64,000 bases of DNA. Source: Ascidiimonas sp046199005 (GTDB taxonomy: Bacteria > Bacteroidota > Bacteroidia > Flavobacteriales > Flavobacteriaceae). The DNA is taken from contig CP176050.1 of the NCBI GenBank assembly GCA_046199005.1, positions 2,294,001-2,358,000 of the forward strand, in the 5' to 3' direction. The position numbers and the translations under genes are program-made. Of this stretch, positions 9,700-18,839 are shown one piece after another; position 1 is the stretch's first letter; each line of letters begins with the position of its first letter. The notes beneath the pieces are model-generated. The model was given only the letters and a program-made list of their open reading frames with translations, did not search any database and was not told the origin of the DNA.

Positions 9700-9921
9700 T
9701 AACTGTTTTGATTTTAAATTTATATTAGATTTGATGCCATTACAAAGCACTGGAAGTTCGTATGGTTACTCATAACACCATTTTGGCCTCTCTGAATTTA
9801 TCACTTGGAGAAATAAAAAAATGCGAATAAAGATGTAATTGAATGGTGGCACTTCACGAACACCACTACAAAAGTACAATAATATTATGAATCTTTAAAG
9901 TATATATGAATGTCTGGCCCC

Positions 9922-10578
9922 TTATTCCTTTATAATAACAAGGGTGGCTTTCACTCCGGTAGTAAGGTTCCATTGATTTGCAGAAAGAAGTTTTCCAGTA
10001 TCGTCATATACTTTGAATTCTGCGGTGTTAGGACCGGAAGAGCCTTGATTTAAGGCCTGAAAATCAATTTTATTAAAGCCCTCATCTAAAATGATCTCAA
10101 AACTGGTATAATCGTACCCTAGCGTAATTTCATAAATGATGGTTTTATCATTATGGTAAACCATCACTTTATCTCCATCTGCATATTCATGATCTCTACA
10201 TATGATTCGCACAAAATTACCGTTGCTTTTATATTCACCCAGATATTGCGGTTTAGAATAAGATTCTTTAATCTCTTTATCCTTATCCCATTCTTTCTCA
10301 AAAATCTCTCCGGGATCTCTTAAATCATTATTTTTAGAAATGTCTACCTTTTTAGGCTGTGGTTTTACGTTGATAGAATCTCCAAAATATTTTTTAATTC
10401 GTTCTTTGGTATCATCCTTATTCAAAAGATCAAAACCGGAAGCTTTATTTACAGAGGGATTCTTGGTGCCGATTTCCAATGGCTTTCGAGTACCGTCCTG
10501 AGCATAGGAGAGACATATTCCGACAAGCAGACAAAGAATGCTCATAGAGATATGTAAAGGGCTGTTAATTTTCATCAT
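9922..10578 (-). CDS. Exported protein of unknown function
   Basis: A 218-residue protein with an N-terminal Sec signal (hydrophobic ISMSILCLLVGICLSYA, cleavage likely near AQDG). The next 80 residues are polar and Lys/Asp-rich. The last 110 form a probable beta-sandwich (YLGEYKSNGNFVRIICRDHE, DGDKVMVYHNDKTI, then GVKATLVIIKE). No Cys in a lipobox and no T9SS tail are visible. It resembles uncharacterised periplasmic proteins common in Flavobacteriaceae. It lies 142 bp downstream of the carboxypeptidase-regulatory-like gene, with a possible terminator between them. Confidence 0.7.
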   Translation of the reverse strand: MMKINSPLHISMSILCLLVGICLSYAQDGTRKPLEIGTKNPSVNKASGFDLLNKDDTKERIKKYFGDSINVKPQPKKVDISKNNDLRDPGEIFEKEWDKDKEIKESYSKPQYLGEYKSNGNFVRIICRDHEYADGDKVMVYHNDKTIIYEITLGYDYTSFEIILDEGFNKIDFQALNQGSSGPNTAEFKVYDDTGKLLSANQWNLTTGVKATLVIIKE

Positions 10579-10654
10579 TTCTTGCTCTAAAGTTCAAATA
10601 TAGACATTCAAACCCTATCAAAACCTCAAGTATTTGTTAAATGATCATGATAAA

Positions 10655-10704
10655 AAGTGCACCCAAGCAACTCTTGCCGAAGCAGTACTGCCTATGGTGC
10701 ACTT
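10655..10704 (-). terminator. Branched inverted repeat, possible terminator
   Basis: Arms AAGTGCACC (10655-10663) and GGTGCACTT (10696-10704) are perfectly complementary. The 32-nt interior has two further small stems, CAAG/CTTG and the palindrome GCAGTACTGC. On the minus strand the outer stem is followed by a short T run (CACTTTTTAT). It lies just after the stop of the gene at 10721, which fits a terminator; the branched interior is unusual. Confidence 0.4.
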
Positions 10705-10720
10705 AAAATTTAAAGTCTTT

Positions 10721-12037
10721 TTATTTTGAACGTTGCTCTTTTCTAATTTTTCTTCGGATCTTGTTTATGGCGGATTCAATTGATTTTTCCGGTTCGATTA
10801 CGTTGTATTCACCCCAAAATTGCGGATCTGAAAACCCGGAAGCTTCATCGGCTAAAACCACAGATGGTCGTAATCTTTCTTTGCCTGAGAGTCTTTTCAT
10901 TTCATTATTAACTGCCCAGTCGGTTACAGCCATTTCACTGCTTAATGTATAGTTTGAATTAAAAAGTCTGTTTTTCCAGTTGATTTTAAAGCCTAGTTGT
11001 AGGTTGCTATATCCATAATACCATTTCCCATCTTTTTCTCTGTAATCTACCCGATAAGCAGCTTCTGTAGGCATTACTTTGACATTTGCCGGTTTTTTTC
11101 GAACAAACCATCTGCTAACCATTGCCTTATTGTCAAGGTTCAACTTGTAAACTGCACTCATCAATGCCAGAGTCTTCGCATTGATAAAAAGTTTCCCGTA
11201 ATATCTGGGCTCAAAAACCTCTGCCTTCTGTGCAAACTTCACCACATATACAGGCTGATCATTTACGCGCGTCGACCTTTCAAAACTAAAGGCATAATCA
11301 TTCAAAAGCTCTTCGGTGAAAATATATTCCGGATATTTCATAACATCGAGATACAATGCTGAGAAGGGTCCTCCCTGTAATTTTAAGGCTACAGTATCTA
11401 GTTTGGAATAATCTGTACTCTTTCGCGATTTGTAAAGACTTACCTGATCGCTACGTGAAGAAGGATAGGGCTGTTTATAGATATTCACTACCGCCTCAGA
11501 TAGTGAAACGTTTCTTCTTCGCCTTTTAATGGTCTCTCGGTAAAAGGCTGTCATTAACATAGAGTCACCGAAATAATTATCTTTTCGTTTACTGATAACT
11601 TCTCTTATCAATGCCTCTGCATCTTTAGGGATCTCAATATTAACTTCTCCTAACTCGATCACCGATGGTGCGAGCATGATCTTATTCCCCTTTTCCTGCA
11701 TTTCAGATAACTGAATCGTTTGATCCTGATATCCAAGAAATGAAACGACTACTTGAGAGGCTTTTTGGTTCTTAGGGATCTTTAGTAAAAATTCACCCTC
11801 GGTATTGGTGATGGAACTAATATTAGTGCCAGTCACTTTCAGCACGGCAAACACCAGCGCGTCCCCTGTGTTTATATCCGATACAGAACCGGCATATTGT
11901 CTAAAATCGGTAGGTTCTTGCTGCAAATTCAGATCAGCAGCTTGAATGCTTAGATTTCCTGCACCCAACAAGAGCAGAAGACCAAGGAGTCCGATTAACA
12001 TCCTTTTTCTGTTTTTTGATTGATTTGCTTTCATCAT
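10721..12037 (-). CDS. Exported protein with carboxypeptidase-like regulatory domain
   Basis: A 438-residue protein with a signal peptide (MLIGLLGLLLLLGAGNLSIQ, residues 13-32). After it comes a carboxypeptidase-D regulatory-like beta-sandwich (about 45-130: YAGSVSDINTGDALVFAVLK, TNTEGEFLLKIP, VSFLGYQ) as at the N-terminus of TonB-dependent and DUF5686-type proteins. The rest (DNYFGDSMLMTAFYRETIKR onward) is typical of outer-membrane-associated proteins of this phylum, but there is no beta-barrel or TonB plug. Two adjacent ATG codons (12037 and 12034) are possible starts. The function is unknown. Confidence 0.75.
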   Translation of the reverse strand: MMKANQSKNRKRMLIGLLGLLLLLGAGNLSIQAADLNLQQEPTDFRQYAGSVSDINTGDALVFAVLKVTGTNISSITNTEGEFLLKIPKNQKASQVVVSFLGYQDQTIQLSEMQEKGNKIMLAPSVIELGEVNIEIPKDAEALIREVISKRKDNYFGDSMLMTAFYRETIKRRRRNVSLSEAVVNIYKQPYPSSRSDQVSLYKSRKSTDYSKLDTVALKLQGGPFSALYLDVMKYPEYIFTEELLNDYAFSFERSTRVNDQPVYVVKFAQKAEVFEPRYYGKLFINAKTLALMSAVYKLNLDNKAMVSRWFVRKKPANVKVMPTEAAYRVDYREKDGKWYYGYSNLQLGFKINWKNRLFNSNYTLSSEMAVTDWAVNNEMKRLSGKERLRPSVVLADEASGFSDPQFWGEYNVIEPEKSIESAINKIRRKIRKEQRSK

Positions 12038-12151
12038 TTATTAATTTATTCATATTAAAATACGAATATTTTAGGAATAAATAAAATGTAAGCGCTTTGA
12101 AACTCTTTAAAAGTTAATACTTGGAATCTGGTTATTAACTGGTATATAGTT

Positions 12152-12772
12152 CTAATTTTCAGGAGGTCTGAATGCCTGACTAAATAATTGCTCGTAAGTC
12201 TCCATGGTATCGATGTCTGTGGTAATCGTATCGTCTTCAATTAACAATACCTCTTCTTTTAAGGCCAAGAGCAATGATTTGGCACCCTGAGACCCTTTTA
12301 GTTTTTGTAATGATTCAAAAACTGAAACATCAAAAACGGCAGGGACTCCGGGAATTCCGGCATAAGAAGTAGCTACAACACTTTGTTTTTTGTCCGCAGC
12401 TTCGGCCAGTAGCTTTTTTAAAAAACCTGCTTGTACGAAGGGTTGATCACATACCATTATTACTAATTGAGCATAGCTGTTTTTTGATTTGGAAATTTCT
12501 GAAACACCGGAAGCAATCGAACCACCCATACCTTCGCTCCAATTTTTATTGAATACAATTTGGGCCTCAAGGTCTTTAACAGATGCTACAACTTCTTCGT
12601 GGAAGGCACCCGTGACAACAAAAATGTCGTTAATCCCTGCCTTTTTTCCTTGTATTATTGAATGCCCCAATAGATTCGTGTTTCCCCAGGGCAAAAGTTG
12701 TTTTGGACGGCCAAGCCTTGAAGAACTTCCGGCAGCTAAAATAAGTAAAGCGGTTTTATTACCCTCTTTCAT
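12152..12772 (-). CDS. MocA-like molybdopterin cytidylyltransferase family protein
   Basis: A 206-residue NTP-transferase. LLILAAGSSSRLGRPKQLLP (residues 9-28) is the nucleotide-binding loop of MocA/MobA-type enzymes, and MVCDQPFVQAGF is the metal-binding DQP motif. Members load CMP (MocA) or GMP (MobA) onto molybdopterin. A separate mobA lies upstream in the same operon, so this one is more likely the cytidylyltransferase serving the xanthine-oxidase-type enzyme at the operon head. It is the last operon gene and overlaps the xdhC stop by 4 bp. Confidence 0.85.
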   Translation of the reverse strand: MKEGNKTALLILAAGSSSRLGRPKQLLPWGNTNLLGHSIIQGKKAGINDIFVVTGAFHEEVVASVKDLEAQIVFNKNWSEGMGGSIASGVSEISKSKNSYAQLVIMVCDQPFVQAGFLKKLLAEAADKKQSVVATSYAGIPGVPAVFDVSVFESLQKLKGSQGAKSLLLALKEEVLLIEDDTITTDIDTMETYEQLFSQAFRPPEN

Positions 12773-13797
12773 TTCATACTGCTATGGATGGATCCTTTTT
12801 TATCTTTCAAGGATAACGGCTGCACGTTTCGGGTTACCGAAAGTATCTCTGAAATGATGGCTATGGCTATTTCCTGAGGAGTCTCAGCTCCTAAATGGAG
12901 ACCCGCGGGTCCGTAAATACGATCAAAAAAGGTTGTTTCTGCTTGCGGAAATTGCTCTATAAAACTGTGAAATATTTTTTCTCTTCTCGATGAAGGTCCC
13001 AGAAGCCCCAAGTAACAAGGGTTTGTATTGCTTAGTCGATAAAGATATTTAAGGTCGTTTACAAAACTATGCGTCATTAGGACTACTGCTGTTTGATGAT
13101 CAATAAAAGAAGCGTCCAAGGTATCGGGGTCTTCGTTGCGTAATTTTGAAATACCGGGAAAGTCCGCAGTTGTACTGGGGTCTTTCACCGATGCAATTAC
13201 ACACACATCCCATCCCAGGAGTGATGCCATGGAGCATAGTTGAACAGCATCATGCTCTGAGCCTATAATTACCAATCTGAACAAGGGCTTAAAGCTTTGC
13301 TCAAAAGTTTCAAATGTAGGATACGCTGAGTTTTGACCGGAAGCCGACAGAAAAGACGTTTGGCGATCGCTGAAGACAAACTGCGTACGTCCACTACCCT
13401 CTCCAGTATCATCCAGAGCGTAAAAAGACTGTAAATTAAATTTCTTACGGTTCTTTATATGATCTTCAAAGATACTTATGGCAGACGCGTCAGGTTCGAA
13501 AGGTTCGATCAGAATGTAAAGTATGCCTTCACAACCCAATCGATATCTGCCGTCATATAGCATCATTTTGGCAACTCCAGATTCAAAAACCTGTTTGCTT
13601 TGCCGAACTATTTCTTTTTCTACACAGCCTCCACTCACTGCACCTGTTAATTTACCGTTTTCGGTAATCAGCATTCGAACCCCCGGTCTTCTGTACGAAG
13701 AACCCTTAAGTGCCACTACAGTTGCCAAAACGGTGTGAATACCGTTCGCCTTAGCCTCTTTGTAACTGTTAACTATTTTTAATAGCTCATGTGTCAT
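12769..13797 (-). CDS. xdhC: XdhC family molybdenum hydroxylase maturation protein
   Basis: A 342-residue XdhC/CoxI-type protein. The N-terminal domain has ATVVALKGSSYRRPGVRMLI and GAVSGGCVEKEIV (the Cys is conserved in XdhC). The C-terminal Rossmann-like domain has RLVIIGSEHDAVQL and LGLLGPSSRREKI. XdhC binds the sulfurated cofactor and delivers it to xanthine-oxidase-family enzymes. Its place between moeA (1 bp gap) and the MocA-like gene fits that role. Confidence 0.92.
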   Translation of the reverse strand: MTHELLKIVNSYKEAKANGIHTVLATVVALKGSSYRRPGVRMLITENGKLTGAVSGGCVEKEIVRQSKQVFESGVAKMMLYDGRYRLGCEGILYILIEPFEPDASAISIFEDHIKNRKKFNLQSFYALDDTGEGSGRTQFVFSDRQTSFLSASGQNSAYPTFETFEQSFKPLFRLVIIGSEHDAVQLCSMASLLGWDVCVIASVKDPSTTADFPGISKLRNEDPDTLDASFIDHQTAVVLMTHSFVNDLKYLYRLSNTNPCYLGLLGPSSRREKIFHSFIEQFPQAETTFFDRIYGPAGLHLGAETPQEIAIAIISEILSVTRNVQPLSLKDKKGSIHSSMK

Positions 13798-13798
13798 G

Positions 13799-15001
13799 CT
13801 AACCGAAATTAAAATTTGTGGGAGTGAATGGAACCAGTGCGCCTTTTCTGTAGGCTTCGTTCTGAGGAGCTAAGCGTACAAATCCATTTATGTGGGTGAG
13901 GCTGGTGAGATCTCCAGATCCGTTCTGATGTACCTTTTTAGCCAGAAGTTTTCCTTTTTCTAACGCAATTTTAACCGGGAAAAATCTGGTGAGTTCCGGA
14001 TGCGCTTCTAAAGTTTCATCTAAAAAAACATCCCTGATTCTCACTTTCAAACCAAAACTCTTTTGAAACCAGGGCAAGAAATAAATATGATAATTGGCAA
14101 ATGTGGATACCGGATTCCCCGGGAAAGAAAAAACAGTGGTATTGAGCGATGGATGTTTTCCAAACCAGAAAGGTTTTCCAGGTCTTTGAAGTACCCTATG
14201 AAAGATCTTAAGAACACCGCTGGATTCAAGTGCTTCGGGCAAAAAATCAAATTTACCTTTAGAAACGCCTCCGCTTATTAGTAAAACATCGTATTCGTTG
14301 AGTGCTTTCTTTAGTTCTCTTTCAATGCTATTTTTTTCATCTTTTAAATGAATGATCTTTGCTCTTATTTTAAGCTTTTCAAGCGCTGCAACCAGGCTCA
14401 ATGAATTTGATTTCCTTATTTGATAAGGTGCTGGTTCTTTCTCAATATCCACAAGTTCGTTACCTGTAGATAACACAGCTATTTTGGGCAATCGATAAAC
14501 CTCCACTTTAGCTTTGCCTACTGAAGCTAATATCCCTATTTCTGCTGCGGTGATCACTTTAGGCTCTTCTAGTAATAGATCACCCTTTTTCAAATCGCTC
14601 CCTTGGTAATGAATATTGTGTCCTTTTTTGATGTGTTCGGGTAATACCACATGTCCGTCAGAAAAAGTTAGCTCCTCGTACATGATCACCGTATCTCCAT
14701 TTTCAGGAACAACTGCTCCCGTCATTATCTCGAACGCGCTGTTTTTATCCGGTAGGTTTTTAGAAGGCATTCCCGCCGAAATAATACCTGCGATCTTCAG
14801 CGTCCTATCACCATTCATAACGGCTTGGTAATCAAACACAACACCATCTTTTGTAGACCTGTCAAAAGGAGGAAAATCACGATCGGCAACTATATTCTCT
14901 GCAAGAATCCGGAGATTAGCTTTTTTCAATGAAACCGTTTCTTTTTGCGGCTGCATGGTATTTTGAAGTACTCGATCGTATGCATCTTGGTATGAAATCA
15001 T
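13799..15001 (-). CDS. moeA: Molybdopterin molybdenumtransferase MoeA
   Basis: At 400 residues it is a normal MoeA. Motifs include FPPFDRSTKDGVVFDYQAV, FEIMTGAVVPENGDTVIMYE, VLSTGNELV, LLISGGVSKGKFDF and FSFPGNPVSTFANYH. MoeA inserts molybdate into adenylylated molybdopterin. The adenylylating partner (MogA/MoaB-type) is neither fused here nor encoded elsewhere in the operon. Confidence 0.95.
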   Translation of the reverse strand: MISYQDAYDRVLQNTMQPQKETVSLKKANLRILAENIVADRDFPPFDRSTKDGVVFDYQAVMNGDRTLKIAGIISAGMPSKNLPDKNSAFEIMTGAVVPENGDTVIMYEELTFSDGHVVLPEHIKKGHNIHYQGSDLKKGDLLLEEPKVITAAEIGILASVGKAKVEVYRLPKIAVLSTGNELVDIEKEPAPYQIRKSNSLSLVAALEKLKIRAKIIHLKDEKNSIERELKKALNEYDVLLISGGVSKGKFDFLPEALESSGVLKIFHRVLQRPGKPFWFGKHPSLNTTVFSFPGNPVSTFANYHIYFLPWFQKSFGLKVRIRDVFLDETLEAHPELTRFFPVKIALEKGKLLAKKVHQNGSGDLTSLTHINGFVRLAPQNEAYRKGALVPFTPTNFNFG

Positions 15002-15032
15002 TTCTTATTCGCTAAACTTACTGATGAAAAAT

Positions 15033-16118
15033 TCAGGAAAATATCATTCTTTCCTTACGAAATTTGGCCAGTCCGCCTTCCACATTAAACAATTTAAGCT
15101 CTGGGTTTAAAGTACTCAATAGTTGAATCGCTTTAGTACTGCGCACACCCGATTCGCACAGGACATAAACCGGCTTATCAATATCAATCTCCTGAATACG
15201 CTGTTTTATTTGATGCAAAGGAATATGATAGCTTCCGGGTACGAAGAACATTTTATACTCATCGGTATTTCGAACGTCGATCAATTGAAAGGACTTATTA
15301 ATCGAAGGTAGTGCTTTCATCAGTTCTTCAACCGTAACTGAATGCTCACCTTGATCACACATAAGTTGTTTTAGCGGTTTTTTAATGATGTCTATCGTAA
15401 GATTAGCTGGATTTAAAGGGATCTTTATTTTTCGTATCTCCTGTTCCAATCCGTCATAGATCATAAGTTTTCCAGCCAAAGAAGTGCCCAGGTCGGTAAT
15501 TAGTTTCACGGCTTCCAGTGCCTGATAGCTTCCGATAATTCCTGGGATAACTCCTAAAACTCCATTTGTATCACAGTTAGGTATTTCGTCTTGGCCAGGG
15601 ATCTCCGGAAACAGACATCGATAAGTGGCACACCCCTTGTAATTGAAAACGCTCACATGCCCTTCAAAACCGTGAAGTGCTCCATATACAAAAGGTTTCT
15701 TAAGGATCACACAGGCATCATTCACCAAATAGCGGGTTTCAAAATTATCGGAGCAGTCAATAACCAAATCAAATCCAGAAATAAGTGATAAGGCATTTTC
15801 ATGATTAAGATATGCGTCAAAAGGAATGTAAACAACTTCGCTATTCAGAGCCCTCAATCGCTTTACAATTGCATTGAGTTTAGGGGTTTCTGAACTTGCT
15901 TGTTCTTCTGTGTAAATTACCTGGCGCTGTAAGTTGGACAAAGAAACGGTATCATTCTCAACAATACCAATCGTTCCTACTCCCATCGCAGCGAGATATT
16001 GCAAAACAGGAACTCCCAATCCTCCGGCACCTACCACTAGCAATTTTGCATTCTTCAGCATTTGCTGTTTTTCCAGCCCGAAATCCCCAAGTTGTATTTG
16101 CCTCAAATATCTGTTCAT
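15033..16118 (-). CDS. moeB: MoeB-type adenylyltransferase fused to rhodanese (MoeZ/MOCS3-like)
   Basis: I start it at the ATG at 16118 (MNRYLRQIQLGDFGLEKQQM), 4 bp after the mobA stop; a longer frame adds residues unlike the family. It has an E1-like domain with GAGGLGVPVLQYLAAMGVG (ATP site), VIDCSDNFETRY and the catalytic region GVLGVIPGIIGS. A C-terminal rhodanese domain follows (LIDVRNTDEY, then active-site Cys in VYVLCESGVRS). The protein would adenylate the MoaD C-terminal glycine and pass sulfur from the rhodanese Cys to form the thiocarboxylate. Confidence 0.93.
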   Translation of the reverse strand: MNRYLRQIQLGDFGLEKQQMLKNAKLLVVGAGGLGVPVLQYLAAMGVGTIGIVENDTVSLSNLQRQVIYTEEQASSETPKLNAIVKRLRALNSEVVYIPFDAYLNHENALSLISGFDLVIDCSDNFETRYLVNDACVILKKPFVYGALHGFEGHVSVFNYKGCATYRCLFPEIPGQDEIPNCDTNGVLGVIPGIIGSYQALEAVKLITDLGTSLAGKLMIYDGLEQEIRKIKIPLNPANLTIDIIKKPLKQLMCDQGEHSVTVEELMKALPSINKSFQLIDVRNTDEYKMFFVPGSYHIPLHQIKQRIQEIDIDKPVYVLCESGVRSTKAIQLLSTLNPELKLFNVEGGLAKFRKERMIFS

Positions 16119-16122
16119 CACC

Positions 16123-16713
16123 TTATCTGTTTTTCGATAATGCTTCTTCATATTCCGATCTGGAATTTGCATTGAACAAGACATCATCGCTATTGGGATA
16201 AATTAATTTTACATCAGAATTTATCAAAAACTTTCTAGGACAACTAGTACCCGATGATTCTAACCACTTTTTAGCTCTTTTAAGTCCTTCAGGTTCCCAA
16301 ATAGCGCACAAGGGCTCGGGAAGTTGCGTCTTTTGAGTAGCAAATGCAGTCGCTATTTTATTAGGATCTCTTTTTGATATCAGTTGAGAAATAGCATTTT
16401 CATCCATAAAGGGAAGATCGCATGCTAAAACAAACCAGGAAACTTCCGGAAAAGCATCGTGCGCACTTAGTATTCCATTAAAAGGACCGCGATACTTATC
16501 CTTATCCTGTATAAAATCTTGATTGGGTTTCAAACTGCTTTTTTGAGAAGAGCGAATACTAAGAAACGCACGATCACAAATAGTTTCTAACTTTTGATAC
16601 AGGTATTCGCGATGTGGTTTACCATGATACCGCAGTTGTCCCTTATCGGTACCCATACGCGTACTTTTCCCGCCAGATAAAACCAAACCGTATAAATTAT
16701 CTCTTGTAGTCAC
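16123..16713 (-). CDS. mobA: Molybdenum cofactor guanylyltransferase MobA
   Basis: A 196-residue protein with the GT-A-like N-terminal LVLSGGKSTRMGTDKGQLRY and the metal-binding WFVLACDLPFMDENAI. MobA adds GMP to the cofactor for DMSO-reductase-family enzymes. None is encoded in this window, so its client must lie elsewhere, or the enzyme has another nucleotide preference. It overlaps moaC by 17 bp. Confidence 0.88.
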   Translation of the reverse strand: MTTRDNLYGLVLSGGKSTRMGTDKGQLRYHGKPHREYLYQKLETICDRAFLSIRSSQKSSLKPNQDFIQDKDKYRGPFNGILSAHDAFPEVSWFVLACDLPFMDENAISQLISKRDPNKIATAFATQKTQLPEPLCAIWEPEGLKRAKKWLESSGTSCPRKFLINSDVKLIYPNSDDVLFNANSRSEYEEALSKNR

Positions 16714-17170
16714 TTTTTCCTCCTGATTTTTGATCGAGTTGTATCTCAGTAATTTGAATATGATGTGATAAAGCCTTGCACATATCGTAAATCGTAAGTG
16801 CGGATGCGCTTACTCCTGTCAAAGCCTCCATTTCTACACCTGTTTTACCATTACAGATCGCTGTACAAATAATAGTCAATTCGGGTGCCTTGGGAGTGAT
16901 CGTAATATCAATTTTAGACAGGTTGATCTGGTGGCACAACGGAATGAGCTCCGAAGTCTTTTTAGCTGCCTGTATGCCTGCAATTACAGCTGTGTGTATA
17001 ATACTTCCCTTCTTACCTGTAAAACCGTCTTTTTCTAATTGATTAAAAACAGCTTCAGGAAAAATGACTTTACCAGAAGCAACCGCGACCCGTTTCGTAA
17101 TTTCCTTTTCCGAGACGTCTACCATAGATATATCTCCGTTTTCATCAATATGTGAAAGGGTATTGTTCAT
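16697..17170 (-). CDS. moaC: Cyclic pyranopterin monophosphate synthase MoaC
   Basis: A 157-residue standard-length MoaC with SHIDENGDISMVDVSEKEIT, VIAGIQAAKKTSELIPLCHQ, and GVEMEALTGVSASALTIYDM followed by CKAL. It rearranges 3',8-cyclo-7,8-dihydro-GTP to cyclic pyranopterin monophosphate, the second half of Moco step 1. It is not fused to MoaB, as it sometimes is in other bacteria. It lies 17 bp downstream of moaA. Confidence 0.96.
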   Translation of the reverse strand: MNNTLSHIDENGDISMVDVSEKEITKRVAVASGKVIFPEAVFNQLEKDGFTGKKGSIIHTAVIAGIQAAKKTSELIPLCHQINLSKIDITITPKAPELTIICTAICNGKTGVEMEALTGVSASALTIYDMCKALSHHIQITEIQLDQKSGGKSDYKR

Positions 17171-17187
17171 AGCTATTCAATTTAATG

Positions 17188-18168
17188 CTAACCCCCAATG
17201 GAGGTCATGGAACTGGAGAATAGTTTTTTGTTCTTTTCCTGTGCTTCGTGACCCGTTTTCGACCTGTTGCGAATCGCCTTCATAATACTTTCTCTGGCGG
17301 TATCGTAATCCAATTTTCGTATCGCATCGCGCACGTTGGTGGCAGGCTTAGCATACAGGCAAGTAACAACGTCTCCGGTAGCTGTTATTCTCAATCGATT
17401 ACAAGTACCACAAAAAGTTCTGGAAAACGAAGGGATGAGACCAAAACTACCCTTAAATCCTTTAATCTTATAATTCAAAGAAGTAGAGGAAACCGGATCT
17501 TCTAATTTTTCGATTTTCGGGTATCTGGATTGAATGTGCGCATATATTTTTTTGTAATCCCACTTGATCTTGTTAAACATCTTACTCCCGCCATTAAAGG
17601 GCATTTCTTCCAGAAATCTTACGGATACTTCCAAATGTTTTGTCAATTCTACCATCGGAATGATCTCTTGTTCATTTTGATCTTCTAAAACAATGCAATT
17701 GACTTTCACATCAAACCCCTCTGAGATAAGTCTGGTGAGGTTTTCATGAACAATTTCGTATTGTTTACGCCTTGTGATCTTTTCAAACGTATCTTTCTCT
17801 ATGGCATCAAGGCTCACATTTACATTTGTGATCCCTAATTCTTTTAACTCGTTTATATGCGGACCTATAAGCGTGGCATTGGTTGTAATGGAAATTTCAT
17901 CCAAGCCTTTTAATTCAGAAAGATAGCGTAATAAGATCATGATATCTTTACGAACAAACGGTTCTCCTCCTGTAATACGAATTTTATTAATACCATCGCT
18001 TACCAGTATTTTAGCAAGTAAACATAGTTCCTCTATGGTAAGGAGCTTTTCGTTCTTTACAAAATTAATTCCCTCTTCCGGCATGCAGTAATTACATCGT
18101 AAATTACAACGGTCTGTGACGGCAAGTCTCAGGTAATTAATAGTTCTGTTGTGATTATCTTTAATCAT
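17188..18168 (-). CDS. moaA: GTP 3',8-cyclase MoaA
   Basis: A 326-residue radical SAM enzyme. The N-terminal cluster is CNLRCNYC (about 18-25), the SAM-binding GGEP motif is in RITGGEPFVR, and the second C-terminal [4Fe-4S] cluster is in FCGTCNRLRITATGDVVTCL. The protein ends in Gly-Gly (MTSIGG), which must enter the active site in MoaA. Every key residue is therefore present. It starts 9 bp after the moaE stop. Confidence 0.97.
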   Translation of the reverse strand: MIKDNHNRTINYLRLAVTDRCNLRCNYCMPEEGINFVKNEKLLTIEELCLLAKILVSDGINKIRITGGEPFVRKDIMILLRYLSELKGLDEISITTNATLIGPHINELKELGITNVNVSLDAIEKDTFEKITRRKQYEIVHENLTRLISEGFDVKVNCIVLEDQNEQEIIPMVELTKHLEVSVRFLEEMPFNGGSKMFNKIKWDYKKIYAHIQSRYPKIEKLEDPVSSTSLNYKIKGFKGSFGLIPSFSRTFCGTCNRLRITATGDVVTCLYAKPATNVRDAIRKLDYDTARESIMKAIRNRSKTGHEAQEKNKKLFSSSMTSIGG

Positions 18169-18176
18169 AAGATCGG

Positions 18177-18593
18177 TTAAGGATGCGCTGAGACCCAGAC
18201 TTCTTTATTTTTAAAAAATTCTTTTTTCCAGATCGGTACTTTTTCTTTAAGTGTATCGATAAGATAGCGGCAAGCTTCAAAGCAATTGTCACGATGCGCT
18301 GAGGAAGCACCAACAAGTACTACGGGATCCCCAACCTCCTTAGATCCTGTAACATGCCTTAAAACTATTTTTTGAAGTTGCCATTTTTCAAACGCCGCAT
18401 CGGCAATTCGATGCATTTCGCGCAATGCCATTTTGTCGTAGGCTTCAAAATGAAGCTGATTTACAGGTTCGGTATTTGTTTGATTACGCACAGTACCAAT
18501 GAAGACGCAGATGCCTCCACTTTCCGGATCACCTAAGACTTGATACACATCGGTACAATTTATAACATCTACGATTTCTATTATCTTTTTCAT
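18177..18593 (-). CDS. moaE: Molybdopterin synthase catalytic subunit MoaE
   Basis: A 138-residue MoaE. Diagnostic stretches are GGICVFIGTVRNQT, LHFEAYDKMALREM, RHVTGSKEVGDPVVLVGASS, AHRDNCFEACRYLIDTLKEK and the conserved lysine in VPIWKKEFF. With MoaD it inserts two sulfurs into cyclic pyranopterin monophosphate. It lies 6 bp downstream of moaD. Confidence 0.96.
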   Translation of the reverse strand: MKKIIEIVDVINCTDVYQVLGDPESGGICVFIGTVRNQTNTEPVNQLHFEAYDKMALREMHRIADAAFEKWQLQKIVLRHVTGSKEVGDPVVLVGASSAHRDNCFEACRYLIDTLKEKVPIWKKEFFKNKEVWVSAHP

Positions 18594-18599
18594 ATACTT

Positions 18600-18839
18600 T
18601 CATCCTCCGCTAACAGGCGGAATAATGGCAATTTCATCAGTTTCAGAAATATTCGTTTCCATATTAGCGTATTCGCTATTTACAGCTATCGCCAGCGAAC
18701 GCAATTTATTGAGTTCTGGATAGGCACTTTTAAGAAAATCAGTAAGATCCCGAACCGTGCGAATGGTTGAAACAGATTCTACAAACAGTTCTTTCGTGCC
18801 TACGATATCTTTTGCAATCCCAAATAAGAGAACATTCAT
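18600..18839 (-). CDS. moaD: Molybdopterin synthase sulfur carrier subunit MoaD
   Basis: A 79-residue ubiquitin-fold protein that ends in the required diglycine (EIAIIPPVSGG). The C-terminal glycine is thiocarboxylated by the MoeB-rhodanese protein of this operon and donates sulfur in MoaE. Its start codon overlaps the last base of the upstream molybdenum-hydroxylase gene (18839), suggesting translational coupling. Confidence 0.94.
   Translation of the reverse strand: MNVLLFGIAKDIVGTKELFVESVSTIRTVRDLTDFLKSAYPELNKLRSLAIAVNSEYANMETNISETDEIAIIPPVSGG

Noticed and set aside
10655..10704. Cloverleaf-like fold considered as a tRNA
   Set aside because: It is only 50 nt, lacks the T-loop GTTC and the anticodon arm geometry; treated as a possible terminator instead.
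15033..16187. Longer MoeB-like start at 16187
   Set aside because: The extra 23 residues overlap the mobA coding sequence and do not match the family start MNRYLRQIQL; the ATG at 16118 lies 4 bp after the mobA stop.
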